In this document: positions 1 to 5,313 of the stretch, in pieces
How positions within the stretch are numbered: position 1 is the first letter of the stretch
Layout: each line of letters starts with the position of its first letter
Origin: Sphingomonadales bacterium
Lineage (GTDB): Bacteria; Pseudomonadota; Alphaproteobacteria; Sphingomonadales; Sphingomonadaceae
Assembly: GCA_020200935.1 (NCBI GenBank)
Contig: JAIVHR010000062.1
Span: forward strand, 1 to 6,061
DNA: 6,061 nucleotides
Direction of reading: 5' to 3'
The notes under the pieces: generated by a model
What the model was told of the DNA's origin: nothing
The model's input: the letters and a program-made list of their open reading frames with translations, nothing else
The model's database searches: none
Made by a program: the position numbers and the translations under genes

Positions 1-332
1 GTATATTCGATCTCGGCATGGCGGCCGTCGGTGGAGATGTCGCGGCGCAACGTGGTCACCTCGATCGGGCGCTTGTCGCCGATCACCGCGGTCACCGTGC
101 CGTGCTTCAATCCCGTCGGCACCGCCTTGAGCCCCGCGCCCTCGATCCGCGCGACGACATCGGACGGCGGCAGCGCGGTCGCAAGGTCGAGATCCTGCAC
201 CTCTAGCCCGAGCAACGTATCGCGCACCGCCCCGCCGACATAGCGCGTCCTGCCCTCCGCGGCGCCGAGCGCCTCGAGCAGCGTATCGAGCCCGTCCCAA
301 TGCCGCCACGGCGCGTCGGGGAGCCTCGTCAT
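1..332 (-). CDS. cca: CCA tRNA nucleotidyltransferase, N-terminal part (cut by left edge)
   Basis: The visible 110 codons encode the catalytic head of a class II CCA-adding enzyme / poly(A) polymerase-type nucleotidyltransferase, which adds or repairs the 3' CCA end of tRNAs in the cytoplasm using CTP and ATP. The nucleotide-binding signature YVGGAVRDTLLG lies at residues 31-42. It is followed by the metal-binding pair D47-x-D49 in DLDLAT, then by PTGLKHGTVTAV (72-83) and EVTTLRRD (91-98), all in family order. The start is fixed: the ATG at 330-332 is preceded in frame by a TGA only four codons upstream (342-344), and a GAGG lies just before it. The gene is the last visible member of a minus-strand cluster, 130 bases after the Nudix gene, with a REP-type repeat in the gap. 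The C-terminal tRNA-binding part is outside the window. Identification is firm; whether the enzyme adds CCA or only part of it cannot be told from this fragment. Confidence 0.93.
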   Translation of the reverse strand, partial: MTRLPDAPWRHWDGLDTLLEALGAAEGRTRYVGGAVRDTLLGLEVQDLDLATALPPSDVVARIEGAGLKAVPTGLKHGTVTAVIGDKRPIEVTTLRRDISTDGRHAEIEY

Positions 333-362
333 TTCCGCGCCTCATTGGGCATGGCGGTTACC

Positions 363-440
363 GTGCTCCTGCGAAGGCAGGAGCCCAGGGCGGAAAAGGG
401 AATCGCATGCGGCCCTAGGCTCCTGCTTTCGCAGGAGCAC
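363..440. repeat. REP doublet (two hairpins in inverted orientation, REPIN-like)
   Basis: Two 29-base arms (363-391 and 412-440) are inverted copies of each other with only two mismatches, separated by 20 bases. Each arm is itself a small hairpin with a perfect 8-bp stem: GCTCCTGC-GAAG-GCAGGAGC at 365-384 and GCTCCTGC-TTTC-GCAGGAGC at 419-438. This two-level palindrome is the architecture of paired REP elements (REPINs), which in other bacteria are spread by RAYT transposases and usually lie between genes. Units of this type are, from memory, common in sphingomonad intergenic DNA. It sits between the Nudix gene and cca, which are read in the same direction, so it could also stabilise the upstream message or reduce read-through. 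No T-tract follows it on the minus strand, so I do not call it a terminator. Confidence 0.85.
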
Positions 441-462
441 ACTGCCGGGGTACGGGATTTCT

Positions 463-1065
463 TCATGCCGAGACCGCCTCGAGCCGCCGGGCCAGATTCA
501 TGATGATCGCCGCGGTGACGCCCCAGATCCGCTGGCCCTCCCACTGCATCTCGAAATAGCGCCGCATCCGGCCCTGCCATTCGATCTCCTTTTCGACATA
601 GCCGACCGGATCGAACAATCGGTCGAACGGCACTTCGAAGATCGCCGCGACCTCGCCTTCTTCGGGATGGAGATCGAGTCCCGGCGGGATGACGCCGATC
701 ACCGGGGTGATGTGATAGCCGGTGCCTGACAGATAGAGATCGGTCGTGCCGACCAGCTCCACCCGCTCGCGCGGCAGGGCGATCTCCTCCTCGGCTTCGC
801 GCAAGGCGGCGCCGACCGGGCCGTCATCGCCGGGATCGACCTTGCCGCCGGGAAAGGCGACCTGGCCGGGATGGCTCGGCAGGGCGTCGGTGCGCAAGGT
901 CAGGATCACGCTCGGCTCGGGGCGGTCGACGACCGGGATCAGCACCGCCGCATCGACCGCCGCCTCGAGCCCGTGCTTGCGGCCGCGCAGGTCGGTCTCG
1001 AAAATCTCGACCTTCAGCGCATGCGAACGGTCGAGCCGGCTGCGCAGGTTCGCGGCGAGGCTCAA
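463..1065 (-). CDS. Nudix hydrolase, probable CoA pyrophosphatase (NudL/YeaB type)
   Basis: This 200-residue soluble protein is a Nudix hydrolase of the coenzyme A pyrophosphatase subfamily, which splits CoA and its derivatives into 3',5'-ADP and 4'-phosphopantetheine. The subfamily signature upstream of the Nudix box is visible as LTLRT ... HPGQVAFPGG (residues 55-74). The Nudix helix core REAEEE lies at 89-94 and supplies the metal-binding glutamates. The final glycine of the general Nudix consensus is alanine here (A96 in EEIALP), a substitution I recall also for E. coli NudL, so I do not read it as inactivation. The start codon is TTG (1063-1065), overlapping the TGA of the upstream DUF1285 gene (1062-1064) as TTGA, with a GGAG a few bases upstream. 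This implies translational coupling. Length fits the family. Substrate is inferred from the signature; other nucleoside diphosphate derivatives cannot be excluded. Confidence 0.9.
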   Translation of the reverse strand: MSLAANLRSRLDRSHALKVEIFETDLRGRKHGLEAAVDAAVLIPVVDRPEPSVILTLRTDALPSHPGQVAFPGGKVDPGDDGPVGAALREAEEEIALPRERVELVGTTDLYLSGTGYHITPVIGVIPPGLDLHPEEGEVAAIFEVPFDRLFDPVGYVEKEIEWQGRMRRYFEMQWEGQRIWGVTAAIIMNLARRLEAVSA

Positions 1066-1610
1066 GCGGCGGGCTCCAGCGCGAAAAAAGCCCCGTCGCT
1101 GGTCACGCCGGCCGGATCCTGTTCGAGCGCGAGGTTCATGACTTCATAATAGACCGGCCGGGCGAGCTTTGCCCACAGATCGCCGCGGACATGGAGATAG
1201 GGCAGGGCGCCGTCGGGTCCGTCGCGCAGCGCGAGCGGATGGTCGGGACCGGCGACCACGAGGTCGCCGGTGTTGAGGCGAAAGGCGAGGCGCCCCTCCG
1301 CGCGCTTCATCTCGACCGCCACGAAGGGGGCATCCTCTACGTGTATGGCGAGCTTCTCGACCGGGGTGACGAGGGCGTAGCCGCCGCCGGGCTCGCGCCG
1401 CAGGATCGTCGAGAAGAGCCGCACCAGCCTGTCGCGGCGGATCGGGTCGCTCTCGTGATACCATGTGCCGTCGGCCGCGATCCGGATGTCGATCTCGCCT
1501 TCGCGCTCGGGATGCCACTGCTCGACCGGCGGCAGAGTGCGCGATTCGGCGAGCGCCGCGATCTCCTCGAGCGACAGGCGGGACAGATCGTCGGGCGGGG
1601 CGGCGGCCAT
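1062..1610 (-). CDS. DUF1285 family protein
   Basis: This protein of about 182 residues matches the DUF1285 family as I know it from alphaproteobacteria. The recognisable core runs LPPVEQWHPEREGEIDIRI, then DGTWYHESDPI, RRDRLVRLFSTILRRE, YALVTPVEKLAI and VEDAPFVAVEM, and ends with YLHVRGDLWAKLARPVYYEV. It has no signal peptide and no membrane segment, so it is probably cytoplasmic. Its biochemical role is unknown to me. I place the start at the ATG at 1608-1610. An in-frame TTG at 1646 would add 12 residues, but that codon lies inside a hairpin (1624-1651) and the added residues (PSSRQGPNPVA) look non-conserved. The Shine-Dalgarno signal before the ATG is poor. The gene is first in the minus-strand cluster and overlaps the Nudix gene by three bases. 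This neighbour pair is, from memory, common in the group, but I cannot infer a shared pathway from it. Confidence 0.85.
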   Translation of the reverse strand: MAAAPPDDLSRLSLEEIAALAESRTLPPVEQWHPEREGEIDIRIAADGTWYHESDPIRRDRLVRLFSTILRREPGGGYALVTPVEKLAIHVEDAPFVAVEMKRAEGRLAFRLNTGDLVVAGPDHPLALRDGPDGALPYLHVRGDLWAKLARPVYYEVMNLALEQDPAGVTSDGAFFALEPAA

Positions 1611-1623
1611 GGCGACGGGATTA

Positions 1624-1651
1624 GGGCCTTGCCGGGACGAAGGCAAAGCCC
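1624..1651. repeat. Hairpin in the DUF1285/folB divergent gap
   Basis: GGGCCTTGCC (1624-1633) pairs with GGCAAAGCCC (1642-1651) around an 8-base loop, with one mismatch on the plus strand. On the minus-strand RNA that position becomes a G-U pair, giving a continuous 10-bp stem. It therefore lies in the probable 5' leader of the DUF1285 message, ending about 14 bases before its ATG. It could affect translation start or RNA stability, or be another short dispersed hairpin repeat. Structure is visible; role is inferred. Confidence 0.4.
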
Positions 1652-1726
1652 GCCGCCATTTACCTCGCGCGCCCCGGCGACTAGCGATGCCGCACCGCCG
1701 ACAGGCGAATCGTACGAAGGGTCGAT

Positions 1727-2110
1727 ATGCGCGATGATCATGAAGATCGGCTGCAGCTCAAGGTGGCGAATGTCGAGGTGCCGGTGCTCACCGGGATCTA
1801 TTCCGAAGAGACCAAGCTGCCCCAGCCGCTGCGCATTTCGGTCACCGCCGATCTCGCGGTGATCGACCGGTTCGAGATGGATACGCCGCTCTCCCGATCG
1901 AAGAATTATCTCGATCTCAAGCACGCGATGACCGAGGCGCTGCCCAAGGACCGGCATTTCACGCTGATCGAGGCGGTCGGCGATCACATTGCCCAAACGC
2001 TGTTCCTCCAGGACAAGCGGGTCACCCGGGTCGAGGTCGAGATCGTCAAGCTCGCGATCAGCGAGAATGGCGAGGAAATCGGCATCCGCCTCGTGAGGCA
2101 CCGGCGATGA
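1727..2110 (+). CDS. folB: Dihydroneopterin aldolase family protein (FolB)
   Basis: This 127-residue protein has the single-domain FolB fold pattern. FolB cleaves 7,8-dihydroneopterin to 6-hydroxymethyl-7,8-dihydropterin and glycolaldehyde in folate synthesis, working as a cytoplasmic oligomer. By alignment from memory to E. coli and S. aureus FolB, the active-site residues are present: E28 in GIYSEETKLPQ (23-33), Y61 in KNYLDLKHAM, E82 in TLIEAVGDHIA, and the catalytic lysine K108 in VEIVKLAI. The start ATG is preceded by GAAGGG (1716-1721) at 5 bases, a good ribosome site. The reading frame ends 10 bases before the next gene, which carries the pteridine-reductase signature, so the two form a small pterin unit. 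The K108 region lacks the usual SKPGAV wording and the N-terminus is about nine residues longer than E. coli FolB. An epimerase or related pterin role is therefore possible, but the fold family is clear. Confidence 0.85.
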   Translation: MRDDHEDRLQLKVANVEVPVLTGIYSEETKLPQPLRISVTADLAVIDRFEMDTPLSRSKNYLDLKHAMTEALPKDRHFTLIEAVGDHIAQTLFLQDKRVTRVEVEIVKLAISENGEEIGIRLVRHRR

Positions 2111-2120
2111 GGATGGGACG

Positions 2121-2743
2121 ATGAGGCTGGCGCTGGTCACCGGCGGCTGCCGCAGGCTCGGAGCGGCGATCGCAGGCTCTCTGGCCGAGCAAGGCTATGC
2201 GCTGGCGCTGCATGCCTCGTCCGACTGCGAGCCCGACGACGAATTGCGAGGCAGGCTCGAGCGCGCGGGTACCGACTGGCACGGCTTCGCGGCCGATCTC
2301 GCCGAGGAGGCCCAGCTGGCCGCCCTCATCCCCGCGATTGCCGACCGGTTCGGACAACCGCCCGATCTGCTCGTCAACAATGCGGCTTTGTTCGAAGAGG
2401 ATCGGCCTGAAACCGCGACGCAGGTGGCGATGATGCGCCATTATGCGGTCAATTGCGTCGCGCCGGCCCAGCTCGCCCGACACTTCGCCGAGACTGCGGC
2501 GGAGGGCGCGGCAATCGTCAATATTCTCGATCAGCGGATCGCCCAGCCACATGGCGACCAGTTCAGCTATGCGCTGTCCAAGGTATGCCGCTGGATCGCC
2601 TGCCGCTCCCCGAAGAGATCGCTGATGCCGTGGCCTGGCTCGCCGATGCCCGGTCGGTCACCGGCCAGACGATCTTCGTCGACGGCGGCGCGCATCTCAA
2701 AAGTTACCCGCGCGATTTCCTCTATCTCGATCCGTCGAGATAG
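2121..2743 (+). pseudogene. Short-chain dehydrogenase of pteridine-reductase type, disrupted by internal deletion and frameshift
   Basis: The first frame (2121-2582, 154 residues) is a clean SDR N-terminus. It has the NADPH loop TGGCRRLG (7-14), which fits the TGxxxRxG signature of pteridine reductases, then NNAA at 86-89 and the catalytic set D137, Y150, K154 in ILDQRI...YALSK. Asp in place of the usual Ser, at spacings of 13 and 17 residues, matches PTR1. After K154 this frame turns into unrelated arginine-rich sequence and stays open to 3053. The proper C-terminus appears in another frame from about 2585 (MPLDRLPLPEEIADAVAWLA, then SVTGQTIFVDGG) and ends at the TAG at 2741-2743. Joined, the parts give about 206 residues against about 250 for the family. 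The missing 40 or so residues are those that normally carry the substrate-loop PG motif. The ATG at 2121 follows GAGG at 8 bases, directly after folB. The intact enzyme would have reduced dihydropterin or dihydrofolate, as FolM does. The cause is either a real deletion or an assembly fault. Confidence 0.82.
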
Positions 2744-3558
2744 CGCGGGCAGGGCCCGAGATCGCGCAGGACCAGCGCGTAATCGGCTCGGGCGCGCTCG
2801 ACCTGCCCGGCATCCATCGTCTCCAGCGCGCTCGCCGGCACCTGGGCGGGCAGCGAACAGGCGAGCCGGTACCAGAGCAGTGTTTCCGGCTCGGGCGGCG
2901 GCAGCGACTGGGTCACCACCTCGCCCAGCGACACGTTCCAGCGCGGCTGCTGGCCCGGCCGGCGCAATACGCTCAGCGAAACCGGGCGGCCGTCGGCGGT
3001 GGCGAGGAAGATTTGCGTCTCGTTCTCTCCGGGCAAGGTGCCGGGTACACTGAAGATATTGCCGATGCCGGTCACCGCGCCTGGCGCCGCCGGGTCGGCG
3101 GCTTCGGCGAGCAGCCCGCGCACCACCTGCTCGCGCTCCGGCGTCCAGTCGATCTGGCCGTGGCGCGAGACGAGCCGCATCTCGCCCGGGCGGCCCTGCA
3201 CGGGCTCGAGCATCAGCAGCACCTGGCGATCCTCGATATCGGGCCGTCCGCCATCGGCATCGAGCGGCATGTCGATCAGATAGCGGATGCGGCCGGGCAC
3301 CGTCCGGTCGCTGCGAATCAGATTGAGCAGATCGGCCTCGACATAATAGCGGACATGGCCGGCCGGCACGCCGACCGCGCGTTCGTCGCGCAGCCGAATC
3401 GCATCGTCGATCTCGGCCAGCGCGACGACCGGCGCGCCAAGCGCGGCATCGGCCAGATCGGCGAAACTGTATTGCGGGTCTTCGGTCGGCTGGGCGGCAA
3501 GCGGGGCGATTGCAAAAGCCGCGCCGCAAACTACAGGCAGTAAGGCGAAAAGTCGCAA
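2722..3558 (-). CDS. Exported protein of unknown function
   Basis: This is a 278-residue protein with a Sec signal peptide: MR, a hydrophobic run at residues 3-20, and probable cleavage near PLAA-Q (about residue 22). It is expected in the periplasm. It has no lipobox around C11, so it is not a lipoprotein, and no further membrane segment. Two cysteines in the mature part (C234 and C270) could form a disulfide bond. Hydrophobic beta-like strands at about 91-96 and 112-118 (IRYLID, QVLLMLEPV), and a segment rich in P and G around 154-177, are visible. I do not recognise a family and assign no function. The start is a TTG (3556-3558) supported by a strong Shine-Dalgarno TGAGGAGGA (3565-3573) six bases away. 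The gene diverges from tonB across a roughly 200-base gap and converges with the broken reductase, overlapping its last 22 bases. Codon structure and signal peptide make it a convincing gene. Confidence 0.8.
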   Translation of the reverse strand: MRLFALLPVVCGAAFAIAPLAAQPTEDPQYSFADLADAALGAPVVALAEIDDAIRLRDERAVGVPAGHVRYYVEADLLNLIRSDRTVPGRIRYLIDMPLDADGGRPDIEDRQVLLMLEPVQGRPGEMRLVSRHGQIDWTPEREQVVRGLLAEAADPAAPGAVTGIGNIFSVPGTLPGENETQIFLATADGRPVSLSVLRRPGQQPRWNVSLGEVVTQSLPPPEPETLLWYRLACSLPAQVPASALETMDAGQVERARADYALVLRDLGPCPRYLDGSR

Positions 3559-3573
3559 GCTGAATCCTCCTCA

Positions 3574-3768
3574 GGAACGATAGTGACACTGGTGCGTAAA
3601 AAAGGCAGACAGGTGCATGGAGTAACGGTTGCGTAACGCGTTGGCTGAAGGTAGGGACTCGTTATCCATCGATGAAACAATAACACATCAGCGACGGACG
3701 TCCCTAGGCTTGGCGTGATGAACGGATGGTTTATGGACGTGGGGAAATCGGAGGAGCGTGTTTGATTA
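3574..3768. promoter_or_regulatory. Divergent control region between the exported protein and tonB
   Basis: This gene-free stretch is visibly less GC-rich than its surroundings and must hold promoters for both directions. I see no convincing -35/-10 pair and no Fur-like box. Visible structure includes GTAACG repeated at 3622-3627 and 3633-3638, exactly 11 bases (one helical turn) apart. The second copy runs into the palindrome AACGCGTT (3635-3642). TGCGTAA occurs at 3593-3599 and again at 3630-3636. TAGGGAC (3652-3658) is inverted as GTCCCTA (3700-3706). These are candidate operator elements only. The tonB ribosome site GGAGGAG is at 3750-3756. Confidence 0.4.
3718..3765 (+). other. Possible 15-residue leader ORF before tonB
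   Basis: An ATG at 3718 opens a 15-codon frame, MNGWFMDVGKSEERV, whose TGA (3763-3765) ends three bases before the tonB ATG. The tonB Shine-Dalgarno GGAGGAG (3750-3756) lies inside this frame and is an unusually long 12 bases from the tonB start. Ribosomes ending the small frame could therefore re-initiate on tonB. The small frame's own ribosome site is weak (AGG at 3706-3708), and a frame this short can occur by chance, so this is a possibility rather than a gene call. Confidence 0.2.
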
Positions 3769-4428
3769 ATGGCATATGCTGACCAGAATATGAGCACCCG
3801 TCGGGTCGTGGCGATCGTCATCGTCGCGTTGCTGCATGTGGTGCTCGCCTATGCGTTGGTCTCCGGTCTCGCCGTCAGCGTAGTCCGCAACGTGCAGGAA
3901 GACCTGAACGTCTTCGATGTCGAGGAAGAGCCGCCGCCGCCCGAGGAAGAGCCGCCGCCTCCGCCGCCCGATCAGCCGGTGCCGCCGCCGCCGGTGCAGG
4001 TCTCGCGGCCGCCGATCGTCACGACGCGTTCGCCGCGGGTCGCGCCGCCGCCGCCGATCCGGAGGATTCCGATCCCGCGGGCGGCTCCGCCGCCACCGCC
4101 GCCACCGCCGCCACCGCCGCCGCCGCCTAGCCAGGCCGCACCGGCGCAACCGCGCGGAAACCCCGGCGGCTGGGTGACGAATAACGACTATCCGTCCAGT
4201 TCGCTGCGCAATGGCGAGCAGGGCACTACCGGCTTCCGGTTGACTGTTGGATCGGATGGCCGGGTGACAGGCTGCACGGTGACGAGTTCCAGCGGTTATC
4301 CGCGGCTGGATGAGACGGCCTGTCGTTACCTGCAGCGCCGCGGGCGCTTTACGCCGGCCAAGGATAGAGACGGCAACAACACCTCGGACACCTATTCGAA
4401 CTCGGTGCGGTGGGAGATACCTGACTAG
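3769..4428 (+). CDS. tonB: TonB energy transducer
   Basis: This 219-residue TonB links the proton-driven ExbB-ExbD motor to outer-membrane TonB-dependent receptors for iron complexes, vitamins or carbohydrates. Domains in order: a short cytoplasmic tail; one membrane anchor at about 13-38 with H23, placed like the essential His of E. coli TonB; an acidic-proline periplasmic spacer at about 46-75 (two EEEPPPP units); a run of 14 consecutive prolines (107-120); and a C-terminal TonB domain at about 131-219 with NDYPSSSLRNGEQG, GFRLTVGSDGRVTGC and RRGRFTPAKDRDG. Cysteines C169 and C185 could pair in the oxidising periplasm; I recall this pair in related sphingomonad proteins. The ATG at 3769 is the only start after an in-frame TGA at 3763, apart from an internal ATG (residue 8) without a ribosome site. 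Its GGAGGAG is 12 bases upstream. It is first in the tonB-exbB-exbD-exbD cluster. The spacer length is expected to vary because of repeat slippage. Confidence 0.95.
   Translation: MAYADQNMSTRRVVAIVIVALLHVVLAYALVSGLAVSVVRNVQEDLNVFDVEEEPPPPEEEPPPPPPDQPVPPPPVQVSRPPIVTTRSPRVAPPPPIRRIPIPRAAPPPPPPPPPPPPPPSQAAPAQPRGNPGGWVTNNDYPSSSLRNGEQGTTGFRLTVGSDGRVTGCTVTSSSGYPRLDETACRYLQRRGRFTPAKDRDGNNTSDTYSNSVRWEIPD
3922..3963 (+). repeat. 21-bp tandem duplication in tonB spacer
   Basis: Two adjacent 21-base units (3922-3942 and 3943-3963) match at 19 of 21 positions and encode EEEPPPP followed by EEEPPPP. They lengthen the charged-proline part of the TonB periplasmic spacer. Confidence 0.7.
4087..4128 (+). repeat. 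CCG/CCA triplet repeat encoding 14 prolines in tonB
   Basis: Fourteen proline codons in a row include three adjacent copies of the 9-base unit CCGCCGCCA, followed by CCGs and a final CCT. Such tracts are prone to replication slippage in steps of whole codons, so spacer length may differ between strains without breaking the frame. A polyproline run of this length would normally need elongation factor P for smooth translation. Confidence 0.8.
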
Positions 4429-4486
4429 TGTTGGACGGCTCGCCTTCGCGCGGCCCATGGATTTACTCTGAGAGGAAGATTTGAAT

Positions 4487-5308
4487 ATGTCTACTGAAGC
4501 AGCAGCAGCCCCGGCTGAGAATCCCTATGGCATCCAGCAGGCTCTCGAAGAGGGCGGCCCGGTTGCGATCGGCACCTTCTCGGTGCTGGTGATCATGTCG
4601 GCCATGTCCTGGTACATTCTCTTCACCAAGCTCTTCGAGCAGCAGAAGATCATCAACCAGGGCAAGCGTGCCCGCGCCAATTTCTGGCGATCCAACAGCC
4701 TCAAGGAAGGCGCGACCAAGCTCGATAAGAACAGCGCCTATCGCCAGGTCGTCGAAGACGGCATCCAGGCGCGCGAGCATCACGACAAGCTGACCGATCC
4801 GGTCGAGGCGCATGAGTGGACGGTAAACGCGCTTCAGCGTTCGGTCGGCTCGGTCAATTCGAAGCTCAGCGAAGGTCTCGCCATCCTCGCCACCGTCGGA
4901 TCGACCGCGCCCTTCGTCGGTCTGTTCGGCACGGTGGTCGGCATCTATCGCGCACTGATCAAGATCGGTGCCGCCGGCCAGGCGTCGATCGACGCCGTCG
5001 CCGGCCCGGTCGGCGAGGCGCTGATCATGACCGCGCTCGGCCTGATCGTCGCGGTTCCGGCGGTCATGGCCTATAACTGGCTGCTCCGCCGCAACAAGCA
5101 GATCGCCGAAGAGCTGAGTTCCTTCTCGAACCAGATCCACGGCTACATCATGTCGGACGGTCGGGTGAAGCCGTCGCTGACGGGGTCGAGCGCTCCGGCG
5201 TCGACCGCCAAGCCGGCGACCGGCACGTCGACCACGGGTACGGCGACCACGGGCACGACGACCACCGGAACGACCGGCACCTCGACGACGCCACCGACCA
5301 GGAAGTAG
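4487..5308 (+). CDS. exbB: ExbB, MotA/TolQ/ExbB proton channel protein
   Basis: This 273-residue inner-membrane protein forms the pentameric scaffold of the ExbB-ExbD proton-driven motor that energises TonB. Three membrane segments are visible: about 26-48 (VAIGTFSVLVIMSAMSWYIL), about 131-156 (LAILATVGSTAPFVGLFGTV) and about 176-198 (GEALIMTALGLIVAVPAV). The order and the conserved GLFGTVVGI and GEALIMTALGLIVAVP motifs are those of the family. T149, E177 and T182 occupy the positions of E. coli T148, E176 and T181 in the channel. I take the ATG at 4487 with AGAGGAAG (4471-4478) at 8 bases; a TTG at 4481 in the same frame is closer to that site and less likely. The gene starts 58 bases after tonB. 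Odd feature: residues from about 232 on form a disordered Thr/Gly/Ser-rich tail ending TTPPTRK, beyond the family core and encoded by repetitive DNA (5219-5290). Confidence 0.95.
   Translation: MSTEAAAAPAENPYGIQQALEEGGPVAIGTFSVLVIMSAMSWYILFTKLFEQQKIINQGKRARANFWRSNSLKEGATKLDKNSAYRQVVEDGIQAREHHDKLTDPVEAHEWTVNALQRSVGSVNSKLSEGLAILATVGSTAPFVGLFGTVVGIYRALIKIGAAGQASIDAVAGPVGEALIMTALGLIVAVPAVMAYNWLLRRNKQIAEELSSFSNQIHGYIMSDGRVKPSLTGSSAPASTAKPATGTSTTGTATTGTTTTGTTGTSTTPPTRK
5219..5290 (+). repeat. ACG/ACC-GGC short repeats encoding Thr/Gly tail of ExbB
   Basis: Degenerate repeats of a roughly 12-15 base unit of the type ACSACGGGYACG encode 24 residues (245-268) made almost entirely of Thr and Gly, with two Ser and one Ala. 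The tail follows the last conserved part of ExbB and should be cytoplasmic and unstructured. It looks like an expansion by slippage or unequal exchange; a selected function is not evident. Confidence 0.6.
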
Positions 5309-5313
5309 GTCGA

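Noticed and set aside
1337..2140. 267-codon minus-strand open frame across the DUF1285/folB boundary
   Set aside because: It is antisense to folB and out of frame with DUF1285. It is a composition-driven shadow with no recognisable motif.
2583..3053. Continuation of the SDR frame to a 310-residue protein
   Set aside because: After residue 154 the sequence is arginine/alanine/proline-rich without SDR motifs and lies antisense to the exported protein. It is an open frame by GC bias after a frameshift, not a real domain.
2567..3589. 340-codon minus-strand open frame
   Set aside because: It overlaps the exported protein gene in another frame, is very rich in Arg/Ala/Gly and has no ribosome site. 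The 278-residue frame has a signal peptide and strong Shine-Dalgarno.
3641..3668. TTGGCT and TATCCA as a -35/-10 promoter pair for tonB
   Set aside because: Both hexamers match weakly and other equally poor pairs exist nearby; there is no basis for choosing one.
3661..3684. GTTAT...ATAAC around CATCGATG as a Fur-type operator
   Set aside because: The outer arms and the inner palindrome are not centred on the same point and the sequence does not resemble the Fur consensus.
4087..4128. Repeats as a CRISPR-like array
   Set aside because: They are in-frame codon repeats without spacers, inside tonB.
3766..4458. 230-codon minus-strand frame opposite tonB
   Set aside because: Its Arg-rich core is just the reverse complement of the proline-codon repeats; no protein features.
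4463..5140. 225-codon minus-strand frame opposite exbB
   Set aside because: It is antisense to a well-conserved exbB and its Asp/Arg-rich composition mirrors the exbB codons.
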